In this document: piece by piece, positions 7,726 through 15,414 of the stretch
Layout: each line of letters opens with the position of its first letter
Numbering within the stretch: the stretch's first letter is position 1
DNA from: JAHJRN01 sp043805355
GTDB lineage: Bacteria > Patescibacteriota > Patescibacteriia > 2-12-FULL-60-25
Reading direction: 5' to 3'
Assembly: GCA_043805355.1 (NCBI GenBank)
Contig: JAZDIB010000069.1
Coordinates: 1-17,804 of the forward strand
Length of the DNA: 17,804 nucleotides
Notes under the pieces: generated by a model
Databases searched by the model: none
Told to the model about the DNA's origin: nothing
Seen by the model: only the letters and a program-made list of their open reading frames with translations
Position numbers and translations under genes: made by a program

Positions 7726-9443
7726 GGCGTTCGGCGTTCCAGAAGCAGACGGTACAACGCCGCGTATCGGCTGACCATCAGGTCGATGGAGGCCTCGGCG
7801 TGGACCTTGGGTACGACACGCATGGCGCGGACCACGGCTTCGGATGGATCGTCCAGCGTCTCGGCGATGGCATGCGCCCATGCCGGCACGTCGCCAGGCG
7901 GGACGAAGCGGACATCCGTGTCGTCGAGGAACTCACGAAGCGGCGGAAGGTCCGACGCGACGATGGGGACGCCGGCGGCGGCGGCTTCGACGGCCGCGAG
8001 CCCCAACCCCTCGTACCGCGACGGGAAGCAGAAGATATCGGAAGCGGCGAGGAGTTCCGGCACGTCGTCGCGATAGCCGAGCCATTCGATGCGCGAGGCG
8101 ATACGGAGGCGTTCTGCGAGATCGCGTAGTCGGCGTTCAAGCGGGCCAGTGCCGACGATGCGGAGACGCCACGGTCGTTTCACGAGCGCGAGGGCCTTGA
8201 AGAGCGTCGCGTGATCCTTCTGCGCCATGAGGCGCCCGACCGCGATGAGGCGCGGCACGTCACGGAACGGCCGGCTACCGCGGCTGGCGACGCGATCGAG
8301 GTCGATGCCGTTCAGGATGGTCCGGACCTTCTCCGCCTTCACGCCGTCGGCCGCGACAAGGATGCGCTTCACCTCCTCGGAGACGGCGACATACCCGGTG
8401 GTGAACGGCGCGAGCACGCGGTTCACGAGACGATGCGACCATCGGTAGCTCTCGTTCACGTTATGCTCGGTGGACAGGACGACGGGCACGCCCGCGGCGA
8501 CGGCGGCGAGACGCCCCATCGTGTCGCCGATGAAGAGATGCGTATGCACGATGTCGGGACGCTGGAGGCGGAACATCCGACGGAGCGCGAGGAACGTCCG
8601 GAGGCCGAACTTGCTCCGCCGCACGACAGGGGCGGTCGCGACGCCATGTTCGCGGAACAGCGGTTCGAGTTCGCCGCCACCCGTGATGGGGACGGCCTTC
8701 GCCTCGAATCCCTGCCCCGACAATCGGGCCACAATCTCGTACACGAGACGCTCGGCGCCCCCGGCACCGAACGTCGGCACCGCATGCATGACGAACGGCA
8801 CGGACGGATCGTGCGTCTCGAGCTCCGCGACCCACGCGTGGGACAGGAGCGGGCACAGCCCATGGCGAGCGGCCCACGCGTCGAACGCGTCGAGCGAATA
8901 GAACGTCCGGCTCCCCCGCCGGAGGCCGAGGCGGGCGAGGAGCGGCCAGGTCGCCACGAAGAACGCACTGACACGGTCCGCGTCGCGGCATCGCCAACCG
9001 GCACGCTTCAGCGCCAGCGGTCGGATGCCGCGCGCATGGCACAACGCGATGCCGTCCGCCGCGAGGAACGGACGGATATCGCCGAGCGATTCCAAGCCAT
9101 CCGCCGCGACGGCGCTGTCGATGATGACCACGTCGAAGCGACGTTCGCCGAGATCCCCCATGGACGCCGCGAAGCCGACGGAGAGCGACAGTTCGGAGGC
9201 GGTCACGGTCGCCTTCTGGATGGCCGCGACGTTCGGCTCGAACACGGTCACATCGTAGCCGAGCGACGCGAACGGGAACGCGACGTTCCCGAGCACGGAC
9301 TCGCGCACGAGCACGCGCATGCGGCGGGGTTCGCGGCCCGCGGCCCATGCGTCGACGCGGCGGACATACGCGTCGAGACGCCGGAGCCCTCCCGGATCCC
9401 GGTGTGCGGACGTCACGCGGTGGTAGTCGGCGAGCAATCTCAT
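7722..9443 (-). CDS. methyltransferase-like domain fused to GT4 glycosyltransferase
   Basis: This is a 573-residue two-domain protein. Residues about 1-205 resemble a class I methyltransferase Rossmann fold: RVLVRESVLGNVAFPFASLGYDVTVFEPN gives strand, loop, helix and an acidic end of the second strand (E69), and RRFDVVIIDSAVA gives the fourth strand. The SAM-binding loop lacks the usual GxGxG, so activity is doubtful. Residues about 214-570 form a GT4 enzyme: VMHAVPTFGAGGAERLVYE, then VHTHLFIGD, TEHNVNESYRW, VAVSEEVKRIL, IAVGRLMAQKDHATL and an intact EX7E motif (E478 and E486 in YEGLGLAAVEA). It starts with ATG overlapping the stop of the O-antigen-ligase-like gene and ends overlapping the next glycosyltransferase, so the three are one coupled operon. 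The N-terminal domain may be a catalytically dead scaffold or modify the glycan acceptor. Confidence 0.85.
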   Translation of the reverse strand: MRLLADYHRVTSAHRDPGGLRRLDAYVRRVDAWAAGREPRRMRVLVRESVLGNVAFPFASLGYDVTVFEPNVAAIQKATVTASELSLSVGFAASMGDLGERRFDVVIIDSAVAADGLESLGDIRPFLAADGIALCHARGIRPLALKRAGWRCRDADRVSAFFVATWPLLARLGLRRGSRTFYSLDAFDAWAARHGLCPLLSHAWVAELETHDPSVPFVMHAVPTFGAGGAERLVYEIVARLSGQGFEAKAVPITGGGELEPLFREHGVATAPVVRRSKFGLRTFLALRRMFRLQRPDIVHTHLFIGDTMGRLAAVAAGVPVVLSTEHNVNESYRWSHRLVNRVLAPFTTGYVAVSEEVKRILVAADGVKAEKVRTILNGIDLDRVASRGSRPFRDVPRLIAVGRLMAQKDHATLFKALALVKRPWRLRIVGTGPLERRLRDLAERLRIASRIEWLGYRDDVPELLAASDIFCFPSRYEGLGLAAVEAAAAGVPIVASDLPPLREFLDDTDVRFVPPGDVPAWAHAIAETLDDPSEAVVRAMRVVPKVHAEASIDLMVSRYAALYRLLLERRTP

Positions 9444-10852
9444 ACGTCCACGGCAAATTCATCCCGACCCTTCCGCGAAAACGCGAGGAGCGCGGCGACC
9501 GCGAGACCTATGGGCAACCACATCTTGCCGGTCCAATAATTCGTGTTAAGCATCTGATATGCGATGGCGCCTCCGGCGGACGTCACGACGAGTAGCGTCG
9601 CGCGATGGGCAATCGGGTCCGTAATGACCTTGAGGCGCTTCACGGCGAGCATGACGAATGCGGCCATGACCCACGCGAACGCGAGGAGACCGACGAGACC
9701 CGTCTCGGCCGCGAGCTTCGGGAGGAACCCGTGCGAGTCGAGCGGCGCGCCGTATTCGATGAGGAAGACCTGCGCGGAACCGACGCGGTCCACGAACGTC
9801 CCCGCGCCGCCGCCCACCCACGGACTGCTCTCCCAGACCTGCGTCGCGATCTCGAGGAGGGAGATGCGCGTCGAGTTGCTGCTCGTCGCGACGTTCGAGA
9901 AACCGACCTGGAGCATGACGCCCCCGAGCGGGATGAGAAGCAAGAGAGCGGCGAGGAGCGTCCCGAGATGGCGACGCAGCGTGGCGCGGTATCCGACGGC
10001 CGCGAGGAGCGCCGCCTGCAGCGCGAACACGACCCACCCGGTGCGCGAGAACGTGAGAAGGCCGATGAGGAGCTGCAGCGCGGCCGACCCGTAGAGGAGA
10101 CGCCGCACGCGTTCCTTGCGGGCGAGGAGCGCGGCCGCGAGCGTCATGAAGACGGTCGTGACCATGAGCTCCGCGAGGAGGTTGTGGTTATCGCCGAGCG
10201 CCGCGACGCCGAAAATGGGCAGCGGATGTGCGCGGCGGATGAACTGGCTCGACGCGTCCACGAAGAACAGGGAGACGAGGCCGTTCAACGCGCCGAACGT
10301 CCCGACCGCCGCGAGGATGCCGAACGACGTCGCAAGCCGGCGACGGTTGCGCAGGAGGTTCACGGGGACCGCGACGTACGCGAGATAGCAGAACAACACC
10401 GGCCGGATGGCGGCCTTCGCGACCAGGACCGGATCCGGGGCGTACGGCGAGAACATCGAAAGCACGTGCGCCGCCACGAGCGAGGCATACGAATATACGA
10501 GAGGGAGCGTCGGCTTCCAGTTCCTGTCGCGACGCCGGAACCACAGCAGGATGATCTTCAAGGCCCAAGCGCCGAGGATGAGGAGGAAGAGTGCCTCCGC
10601 GACGGCGATGTCGATGGACCCGCCGAACGCACGCTCGCCGATGGAGAGGTCGCCCGTCGGGATGGAGATGGTCAGGCCGAGGAACGGCGTGAGCGCGATG
10701 GCGAGGTACAGCATCCCGTACGTGAACCGGTACGCCAGGATGAACGCGATGACGATGGCGAGGACGACGATGGGGCCGAGCGGGATATCGAGTGCGACAA
10801 AAATCGCCCCGACCGCGACAAGGAGAATCAGACCCCACGAGAACTCGCGCAT
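9440..10852 (-). CDS. O-antigen ligase/polymerase-family membrane protein
   Basis: This is a 470-residue polytopic membrane protein of the O-antigen ligase (WaaL/Wzy_C) superfamily, with roughly ten hydrophobic segments from residue 8 to 458. Family hallmarks are seen in order: LTFSRTGWVVF (residues 267-277), the large outer loop with PWVGGGAGTFVDR (344-356), and DSHGFLPKLAAETGLVGLLAF (372-392), where H374 sits in the expected loop after the SPWVGGG motif. Members transfer or polymerise lipid-linked glycans on the outer membrane-face; in a monoderm-like cell the acceptor would be a surface polymer or protein rather than lipid A. I chose the ATG at 10852 (MREFSWGLILLV) because AGGAA lies 4-5 nt upstream and the membrane segment starts right after; the frame is open 31 codons earlier. 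It is the first gene of a coupled operon. I find no convincing -35 in the short gap after the terminator. Confidence 0.88.
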   Translation of the reverse strand: MREFSWGLILLVAVGAIFVALDIPLGPIVVLAIVIAFILAYRFTYGMLYLAIALTPFLGLTISIPTGDLSIGERAFGGSIDIAVAEALFLLILGAWALKIILLWFRRRDRNWKPTLPLVYSYASLVAAHVLSMFSPYAPDPVLVAKAAIRPVLFCYLAYVAVPVNLLRNRRRLATSFGILAAVGTFGALNGLVSLFFVDASSQFIRRAHPLPIFGVAALGDNHNLLAELMVTTVFMTLAAALLARKERVRRLLYGSAALQLLIGLLTFSRTGWVVFALQAALLAAVGYRATLRRHLGTLLAALLLLIPLGGVMLQVGFSNVATSSNSTRISLLEIATQVWESSPWVGGGAGTFVDRVGSAQVFLIEYGAPLDSHGFLPKLAAETGLVGLLAFAWVMAAFVMLAVKRLKVITDPIAHRATLLVVTSAGGAIAYQMLNTNYWTGKMWLPIGLAVAALLAFSRKGRDEFAVDV

Positions 10853-10922
10853 GCTTCCTATAGGATACCACGCCGAGCCTCCGTTCGCCTCGACGATTGC
10901 GCGGAAAATCGACGGCGTCGCG

Positions 10923-10968
10923 GATAAAAAAATTGACCCCCGCACCGGATTGCTCCGATGCGGGGGTC
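10923..10968 (-). terminator. intrinsic terminator of the lipoprotein transcript
   Basis: On the minus strand GACCCCCGCA pairs with TGCGGGGGTC (10968-10959 with 10944-10935), with four further inner pairs (TCCG / CGGA). The stem is followed immediately by AATTTTTTT. It is a textbook rho-independent terminator, about 40 nt past the lipoprotein stop at 11008. It separates that transcript from the glycan operon, whose first start codon is at 10852. Confidence 0.92.
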
Positions 10969-11007
10969 GAGCTGTTCAAGGCGCCGAACAGCGAGGCGTA
11001 TGAAGCG

Positions 11008-12594
11008 TTACTGCTTCACGAAGTGGCAGTACGTCCCTTCCACGGCGAAGGGGACGATCGTGCTGCCGGGGACCGTCGTGACCTGATGGGTGTAGTACCT
11101 CACGCACGTGCCGAGGTCCTGCGGATCCCACGACCAGGCGTTCGAGGCGGACTGGCGGTACCGCACGACGTAGTTCGTCGGCGCCTCCCAGCTTCCGACG
11201 GTCACGGCGTATCCGGAGATGGACGCGCTGTATGTCATGGCATAGGTCGTCGTGAAGCCGTTCTGGGCGTTGCTCCACGAATCCCCATCCACGAGCTCCA
11301 CGAGCCACCCTGCGGCGAGCCCCGTGAACGCGTACTTCCAGGAGACGGGATCGACCTGACCGTTGCAGTCGTAGTCGATGCTGTCGTCCCAGGTCTCGAA
11401 CTGGAACGGGCGACGCAACGCGTCCGTGTCCGAGCAGTCGCGCTCGAGCGGATCCGCGTCGTTCGCGGTGTACCCGTCGCAGCCCTGGTCGTTCGCGGGA
11501 CACGAGACGTCGCTCGCCACGACGCGGAAGTTGAAGCCGCCTTGCCCGTTCGCGAACGCGGCGGGCAGGCTAATCGGCTCTCCCTGCCACTTCGCGGAGA
11601 TGAGCACGGTCTCGTCGGCCGCGTCGTCGATCCACCAGTCGCCGCCGTCCACCTGGCCGTTGAACACGAAGCCCTTGCCCTGCTCGACCTGGATGTCGAA
11701 CTGGACGGACTTGGCGTTGACGGTGGCGTTCGGGGACGCGCCCCAGGCCCATGCGCCCGGCCGTGACGCCCCTTCCTCGTACCCGTAGATGGCGTACGAA
11801 TGGGAGACGCTTTGGTCTTGCGCGAGGACCGTGATGCTCAGCGTCCCGAGGACCGGGGCGCTGGTCGTGGTGGTGCTCGTCGTCGTGGTCGACGTCGTGC
11901 TGGTCGACGTGCTCGACGTGGTGGTCGTGCTCGTCGAGGTGCTCGTCGTCGTGGTCGTGTTGGTCGACGTGGTGGTCGTGGTGCCGGTCGACGTGCCCGT
12001 GCCCGTCCCCGTGGACGTGCTGGTCGTCGAAGTCGTCGCGGTCGACGTCGTGGTGGAAGTGCCACCCGAGCCGCCCTCGCCGCCTCCGCACACGTTCCCC
12101 TCGTCGACATTTCCGTCACAATCGTCATCGAGGCCGTTGCAGGTCTCGCTGACGGGCGTGATGTCGTCGACGCACGAGCCCCACGCGCCATGCGACCCGC
12201 AGGTCATGTCGCCGTCGTGGCATTCGCCGACGTCGCGCGTCATGTCCGTGCCGGTGTAGCACGCGTCGGTCTCGCCGGAGGTGCACTCGCAACCCTCGTC
12301 GATTTCGTCGTCGCAGTCGTCGTCCATCCCGTTGCCGCACTCGTCGCCGGCGCCGGGGAAGACGTTCGCGTTGTCGGGCTCGCAATCGGCGTCGTTGAGG
12401 ACGCCGTCGCCATCCCGATCCGGATCGTCCGAGGTGGACGTGCCGGTCGACGTGCCCGTGCTCGTCCCCGTCGTGGTGCACGACGTGGTCGAACCGTGAT
12501 GGTCGTCCTCGACGCGCGGCGCGCCGTTACATCCCGCGAGGGAGAGGGCGATGATCGCAAGCGCGAAGATCGTGAGTGATTTCTCTGTTGCCAT
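11008..12594 (-). CDS. MopE-motif lipoprotein with long Thr/Ser linker
   Basis: This 528-residue exported lipoprotein has a short signal peptide ending in the lipobox LAGC (Cys22), then Thr/Ser/Gly-rich sequence to about 55. Next come acidic Cys-rich MopE-type putative metal-binding motifs: DRDGDGVLNDADCEPDN plus CGNGMDDDCDDEIDEGC (59-101), and ETCNGLDDDCDGNVDEG (150-166). A linker of almost pure Thr/Ser (179-245) follows, then a beta-rich C-terminal region (from 248). That region contains a diverged third motif, DCSDTDA then DYDCNGQVDP. The family is often annotated as metal-binding (calcium or copper); binding here is inferred. Start choice is firm: AGAAGGAGA lies about 7 nt upstream of the ATG at 12594. 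It follows the small Cys-rich exported protein by 48 nt on the same transcript and ends at the intrinsic terminator. The Thr/Ser linker is a plausible glycosylation region. Such architecture is frequent in Myxococcota, so transfer is possible. Confidence 0.85.
   Translation of the reverse strand: MATEKSLTIFALAIIALSLAGCNGAPRVEDDHHGSTTSCTTTGTSTGTSTGTSTSDDPDRDGDGVLNDADCEPDNANVFPGAGDECGNGMDDDCDDEIDEGCECTSGETDACYTGTDMTRDVGECHDGDMTCGSHGAWGSCVDDITPVSETCNGLDDDCDGNVDEGNVCGGGEGGSGGTSTTTSTATTSTTSTSTGTGTGTSTGTTTTTSTNTTTTTSTSTSTTTTSSTSTSTTSTTTTSTTTTSAPVLGTLSITVLAQDQSVSHSYAIYGYEEGASRPGAWAWGASPNATVNAKSVQFDIQVEQGKGFVFNGQVDGGDWWIDDAADETVLISAKWQGEPISLPAAFANGQGGFNFRVVASDVSCPANDQGCDGYTANDADPLERDCSDTDALRRPFQFETWDDSIDYDCNGQVDPVSWKYAFTGLAAGWLVELVDGDSWSNAQNGFTTTYAMTYSASISGYAVTVGSWEAPTNYVVRYRQSASNAWSWDPQDLGTCVRYYTHQVTTVPGSTIVPFAVEGTYCHFVKQ
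11860..12060 (-). repeat. low-complexity Thr/Ser-coding repeat tract
   Basis: This is a 200-bp GC-rich tract of degenerate short repeats built from ACC, ACG, AGC and TCG codons. It encodes lipoprotein residues 179-245, almost all Thr or Ser with a few Gly, Ala and Asn. Tracts like this change length by slippage and are difficult to assemble, so the length here could be variable between strains. Confidence 0.8.
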
Positions 12595-12642
12595 TCCGAA
12601 TCTCCTTCTGCAAGTCGTCGTTGGGCCTTTCGGCCGTCATTG

Positions 12643-12960
12643 TTATGCGCAGATGAAGTTCCCGAGCGTATCCGCCCAGGAACCGTCCGTGCAGGTGAGA
12701 GTTTGTCCGCATGTGTCTCGGCTCACCGCGTCCTTGATGGGACACGGGCTGCCAGACACGGGCGGACGGGCGAGATGGAGTTTCCCTTCGGAACACTCCA
12801 GGCTCCGGTTCCCGTCGTCGGAACACCGGAACCCCTCGGGTGCGCACGCGTTGCCGAGCGCGCACTCCACGTCCGCCGATGCATCCTCGTTGCCGAGGGA
12901 CATCGCGGCATATCCAGCCGCCAAAAACGCGGCGACCGCCGCGACGAACCTTTTCCCCAC
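12643..12960 (-). CDS. small Cys-rich exported protein, unknown function
   Basis: This is a 105-residue protein starting at GTG (12960). GGAGG lies 4 nt upstream, and the promoter at 13069-13041 puts the transcript start near 13034, which excludes the longer in-frame ATG at 13050. Residues 3-20 form a signal peptide (KRFVAAVAAFLAAGYAA), with likely cleavage near SLGNEDASA at about residue 29. The mature part has eight cysteines (33, 39, 46, 56, 73, 84, 90, 104), consistent with up to four disulfides in a compact secreted domain. I do not recognise the family. The spacing and the CTDGSW sequence near the end recall small secreted Cys-rich domains, but the resemblance is weak. It lies 48 nt upstream of the lipoprotein gene on the same transcript, so the two may act together on the cell surface. 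Confidence 0.7.
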   Translation of the reverse strand: MGKRFVAAVAAFLAAGYAAMSLGNEDASADVECALGNACAPEGFRCSDDGNRSLECSEGKLHLARPPVSGSPCPIKDAVSRDTCGQTLTCTDGSWADTLGNFICA

Positions 12961-13040
12961 ATTTCCTCCAAATTCTATTGTCGAAGATGCGTGAGTCAAC
13001 CCGTTCCCGCACCTTCCAGAGACCTTTGGATTGACCGAGG

Positions 13041-13069
13041 AATATAGCATAAAATGCCCATTTTGTCAA
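13041..13069 (-). promoter_or_regulatory. near-consensus sigma-70 promoter of the Cys-rich/lipoprotein transcript
   Basis: On the minus strand TTGACA (13069-13064) and TATATT (13046-13041) are exactly 17 bp apart, with TGC directly before the -10 (extended -10). Transcription would begin near 13034, giving a leader of about 74 nt to the GTG at 12960. This is the best promoter in the window. It is back to back with the tRNA-Gly promoter. Confidence 0.85.
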
Positions 13070-13088
13070 GGGTCCCACCCCTTTCCCC

Positions 13089-13117
13089 TTGCGTCCTCAT
13101 GCGCCGTTTGATAGTCT
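13089..13117 (+). promoter_or_regulatory. putative promoter of tRNA-Gly
   Basis: TTGCGT (13089-13094), 17 bp, TAGTCT (13112-13117). A start near 13124 is about 16 nt before the tRNA. The hexamers are moderate matches, but the spacing and placement suit a tRNA promoter. Confidence 0.4.
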
Positions 13118-13139
13118 CTTGGCGCAACATCACAACCGA

Positions 13140-13214
13140 GCGGGTATCGTATAGCGGCTATTATGCCACCTTGCCAAGGTGGAAATACGGGTTCGACTCC
13201 CGTTACCCGCTCCA
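13140..13214 (+). tRNA. tRNA-Gly (anticodon GCC)
   Basis: This is a complete cloverleaf of 75 nt with the CCA end encoded. The acceptor arms GCGGGTA (13140-13146) and TACCCGC (13204-13210) pair perfectly, followed by discriminator T and CCA. The anticodon stem is CCACC / GGTGG around the loop TTGCCAA, giving anticodon GCC (13173-13175) that reads GGC and GGT. The T-arm ACGGG TTCGACT CCCGT is intact. It is a single transcription unit with its own promoter and terminator. Confidence 0.95.
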
Positions 13215-13218
13215 GAGG

Positions 13219-13250
13219 AACACGACCCGAACAGGGTCGTGTTTCGTTTT
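13219..13250 (+). terminator. intrinsic terminator of tRNA-Gly
   Basis: AACACGACCC (13219-13228) pairs perfectly with GGGTCGTGTT (13234-13243) around a GAACA loop, followed by TCGTTTT. It ends the tRNA transcript five bases past its CCA end. Confidence 0.85.
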
Positions 13251-13287
13251 GAGATATTTTTCCATCGTCCGCGGACGTGAAATGCGA

Positions 13288-13293
13288 TATACT
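13288..13293 (+). promoter_or_regulatory. possible -10 box of the sensor kinase gene
   Basis: TATACT is a near-consensus -10 in otherwise GC-rich sequence, but no good -35 lies 16-18 bp upstream. It would start a transcript near 13300, about 88 nt ahead of the chosen start codon. Confidence 0.3.
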
Positions 13294-13387
13294 GGCGACG
13301 ATGCCTCCGTCGAAACCCGCGGGGCGTGTCGGCGTCCAACGCGGCAGACCGCGCAACGGGACGCGCACGCGTGTCCAAGTCCCTCCC

Positions 13388-15409
13388 ATGAAGCATCGGA
13401 GCGCCTTCTTTTCGTTCTCCGGATCGTCCCTGCTCCACGGCGCCATCATCGCGCTCCTGCTCATCACCGCGGTCACGGGCGTCGGGTCGTATTCCTACAT
13501 CACGGACGTCGTCGAGACGAAGGCGCGCAACGCATTCCTCATCGACGCGCTCAACGTCGAGACGACGCTTCGCGACGACATCTTCGACTACGAGGAGCTG
13601 CTGCAGAGCGTGCAGGGACTGTTTGCGGCGAACGTGACGGTCGAGCGCCACGAATGGGATGCGTTCCTCCATGCACTCGACATCGAGGAGAAATACCCGG
13701 GCATGACGTCCGTCGCATACGGGACCTCTACGGTCGGACCGGAAGCCGGCACGGAACGTGTCATCCTGACCTACGCCTATCCCGCGAGCGACAGCGACGT
13801 CATCGGCATGGACCTCGCGAGCGAACCGGATCGCGCCGAAGCATTCCGCCGCAGCCGCGATACGGGCGAGACCGTCGCGACGACGCCGTTCCTGCTCGCG
13901 GACGGGGAGAAGGTCTTCACGATCGTGATGCCCATCTACAGGAATGGCGCGAAGACGGACACCATCGAGGAACGACGCGACGCGCTGCAGGGGTTCGTCA
14001 CGGGCATCTTCCGCATCCCGGGGTTCTTCGACCTGTCCGTGGATAAGGCAGATATCCCGAATGGCATGGCCGTCGCCATGTTCATCGGAAACGAAGGGTC
14101 GTCCGACACCGACGACCTCACGCAGGAAGCGACCTACAACCTATTCGGCCAGAAGCTGGTCCTCGTTTTCCAGGCGCCACGGACCTACGGACTGACCACG
14201 ACGGAACACCTCCTCCCCTATGCCGTCCCGGCGGCCTGCGGCGTCTTCTTCTTCCTCCTCGCCTTGACGGGCTTCTCCTTCACGCGCGTCAGCTTCCGCG
14301 CCAGACGCCTGGCCGAACGCATGACGCAGGACCTCGCGGACGCCCAACGCACGTTCGAGGCCACCGTCGAGCAGCTGCCGGTCGGCGTCTATCTCGCGAA
14401 GATCCCGGAAGGGACGCCCCTCCTCATCAACCGCATCGGCATGGACCTCATGAGCCACGGGTTCGAACCGGGCGCGCAACGGACATCATACGACAAGGCC
14501 TATCACGCCTTCCGTGAGGACGGCCGCGAGTATCCCGCCGAAGATCTGCCTCCGAACGTCGCGGTCCGCACCGGCAAGCCCTGCATGAGGGACGACATCG
14601 TACTGGAGCGCGCCAACGGCAAACGGACGCCCGTGCGCGTCGCGAGCGCACCGGTCCTCGACGAGGACGGCAATCCGTTCGCGGTCGTGGTCGTCCATAC
14701 CGACATCAGCAAGGAACGCGAGGTGGATCGCGCCAAGAGCGAGTTCGTCTCGTTCGCGGCCCATCAGCTCAAGACGCCGCTCACCTCCACGCGCTGGTTC
14801 TTCGACCTGCTCGAGGACCCGGACACGGGCAAGCTGAACGCGGAGCAGAAACGGTACGTGAAGGAACTCCGCGAGATCAACCGGAACATGTTCGAGCTGG
14901 TCGAATCCCTCCTCAACGTCTCGCGCATCGAGCTCGGCGTCCTGACGTCCTCGCCCGAGCCGTTCATGCTCCCCGACCTCATCGACGGCATCCTCAAGGA
15001 GATGGCGCCTGCCATACGGAGGAAGAAGCTTTCGGTCGCGATGGCCTCCGACGGCATCTCGACCGTCATCGGCGACGCGCGGCACTTCCGCATCATCCTC
15101 CAGAACCTCATCTCGAACGCCGTGAAGTACACGCCGGACAAGGGCAAAGTCAAGGTCTCGCTCGCGAAGAAAGGCCGTGCAGTGCAGGTGTCCGTGAAGG
15201 ACTCGGGCTACGGCATCCCGAAGGCCGAACAGGAACGCGTCTTCACCAAGCTGTTCCGCGCGAGCAACGTCCAAGACAAGCAGATCGACGGGACGGGGCT
15301 CGGGCTCTACCTCGTGAAGGCCATCGTCGAGAAGCTCGGCGGCCGCATCGGATTCGAATCCAAGGAGGGCAAGGGCTCGACGTTCATCGTCACCCTGCCG
15401 CTCGCCTGA
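13388..15409 (+). CDS. CHASE-PAS sensor histidine kinase
   Basis: This is a 673-residue membrane sensor kinase. Domains in order: membrane helix 1 (about 15-38); an extracytoplasmic CHASE-type ligand domain (about 45-265, with EKYPGMTSVAYG and VATTPFLLADGEKVFTIVMPIYR typical of it); membrane helix 2 (about 275-298); a PAS-like domain (about 318-440); HisKA with phospho-acceptor H459 in FAAHQLKTPL; and HATPase with N-box NLISNAVKYT (573-582), DSGYGIP (605-611) and GTGLGL (635-640). All catalytic motifs are intact. CHASE domains sense small extracellular molecules in other bacteria; the ligand here is unknown. No response regulator is encoded in the window, so the partner is elsewhere. I chose ATG 13388 because membrane helix 1 follows within 15 residues. 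The frame is open upstream to 13277 and contains another ATG at 13301 giving an Arg/Pro-rich extension. The stop is 5 nt before the polX start, so the two are probably co-transcribed. Confidence 0.93.
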   Translation: MKHRSAFFSFSGSSLLHGAIIALLLITAVTGVGSYSYITDVVETKARNAFLIDALNVETTLRDDIFDYEELLQSVQGLFAANVTVERHEWDAFLHALDIEEKYPGMTSVAYGTSTVGPEAGTERVILTYAYPASDSDVIGMDLASEPDRAEAFRRSRDTGETVATTPFLLADGEKVFTIVMPIYRNGAKTDTIEERRDALQGFVTGIFRIPGFFDLSVDKADIPNGMAVAMFIGNEGSSDTDDLTQEATYNLFGQKLVLVFQAPRTYGLTTTEHLLPYAVPAACGVFFFLLALTGFSFTRVSFRARRLAERMTQDLADAQRTFEATVEQLPVGVYLAKIPEGTPLLINRIGMDLMSHGFEPGAQRTSYDKAYHAFREDGREYPAEDLPPNVAVRTGKPCMRDDIVLERANGKRTPVRVASAPVLDEDGNPFAVVVVHTDISKEREVDRAKSEFVSFAAHQLKTPLTSTRWFFDLLEDPDTGKLNAEQKRYVKELREINRNMFELVESLLNVSRIELGVLTSSPEPFMLPDLIDGILKEMAPAIRRKKLSVAMASDGISTVIGDARHFRIILQNLISNAVKYTPDKGKVKVSLAKKGRAVQVSVKDSGYGIPKAEQERVFTKLFRASNVQDKQIDGTGLGLYLVKAIVEKLGGRIGFESKEGKGSTFIVTLPLA

Positions 15410-15414
15410 CGCCG

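Noticed and set aside
8211..9539. Plus-strand open frame of 442 codons opposite the fused glycosyltransferase
   Set aside because: Composition is Arg/Glu/His-rich, as in antisense shadows. The minus strand has clear GT4 motifs and coupled starts.
9605..10927. Plus-strand open frame of 440 codons opposite the O-antigen-ligase-like gene
   Set aside because: The highly charged Arg/Asp/Glu sequence is the typical mirror image of a membrane protein; no start signal.
11860..12060. Repeat tract considered as a CRISPR array or tandem-repeat element
   Set aside because: The repeats are short, degenerate, in frame and encode a Thr/Ser linker; there are no regular spacers.
12961..13050. Longer ATG start (13050) for the small Cys-rich exported protein
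   Set aside because: It lies upstream of the predicted transcription start and would bury the signal peptide; the GTG at 12960 has a ribosome site directly before it.
13277..13387. N-terminal extension of the sensor kinase, and a tRNA T-arm-like sequence (TCCAAGT before CCC) near 13372-13386
   Set aside because: The extension is Arg/Pro-rich and precedes a good N-terminus at 13388. The T-arm-like stretch has no pairing stem, acceptor or anticodon arm, so it is not a tRNA.
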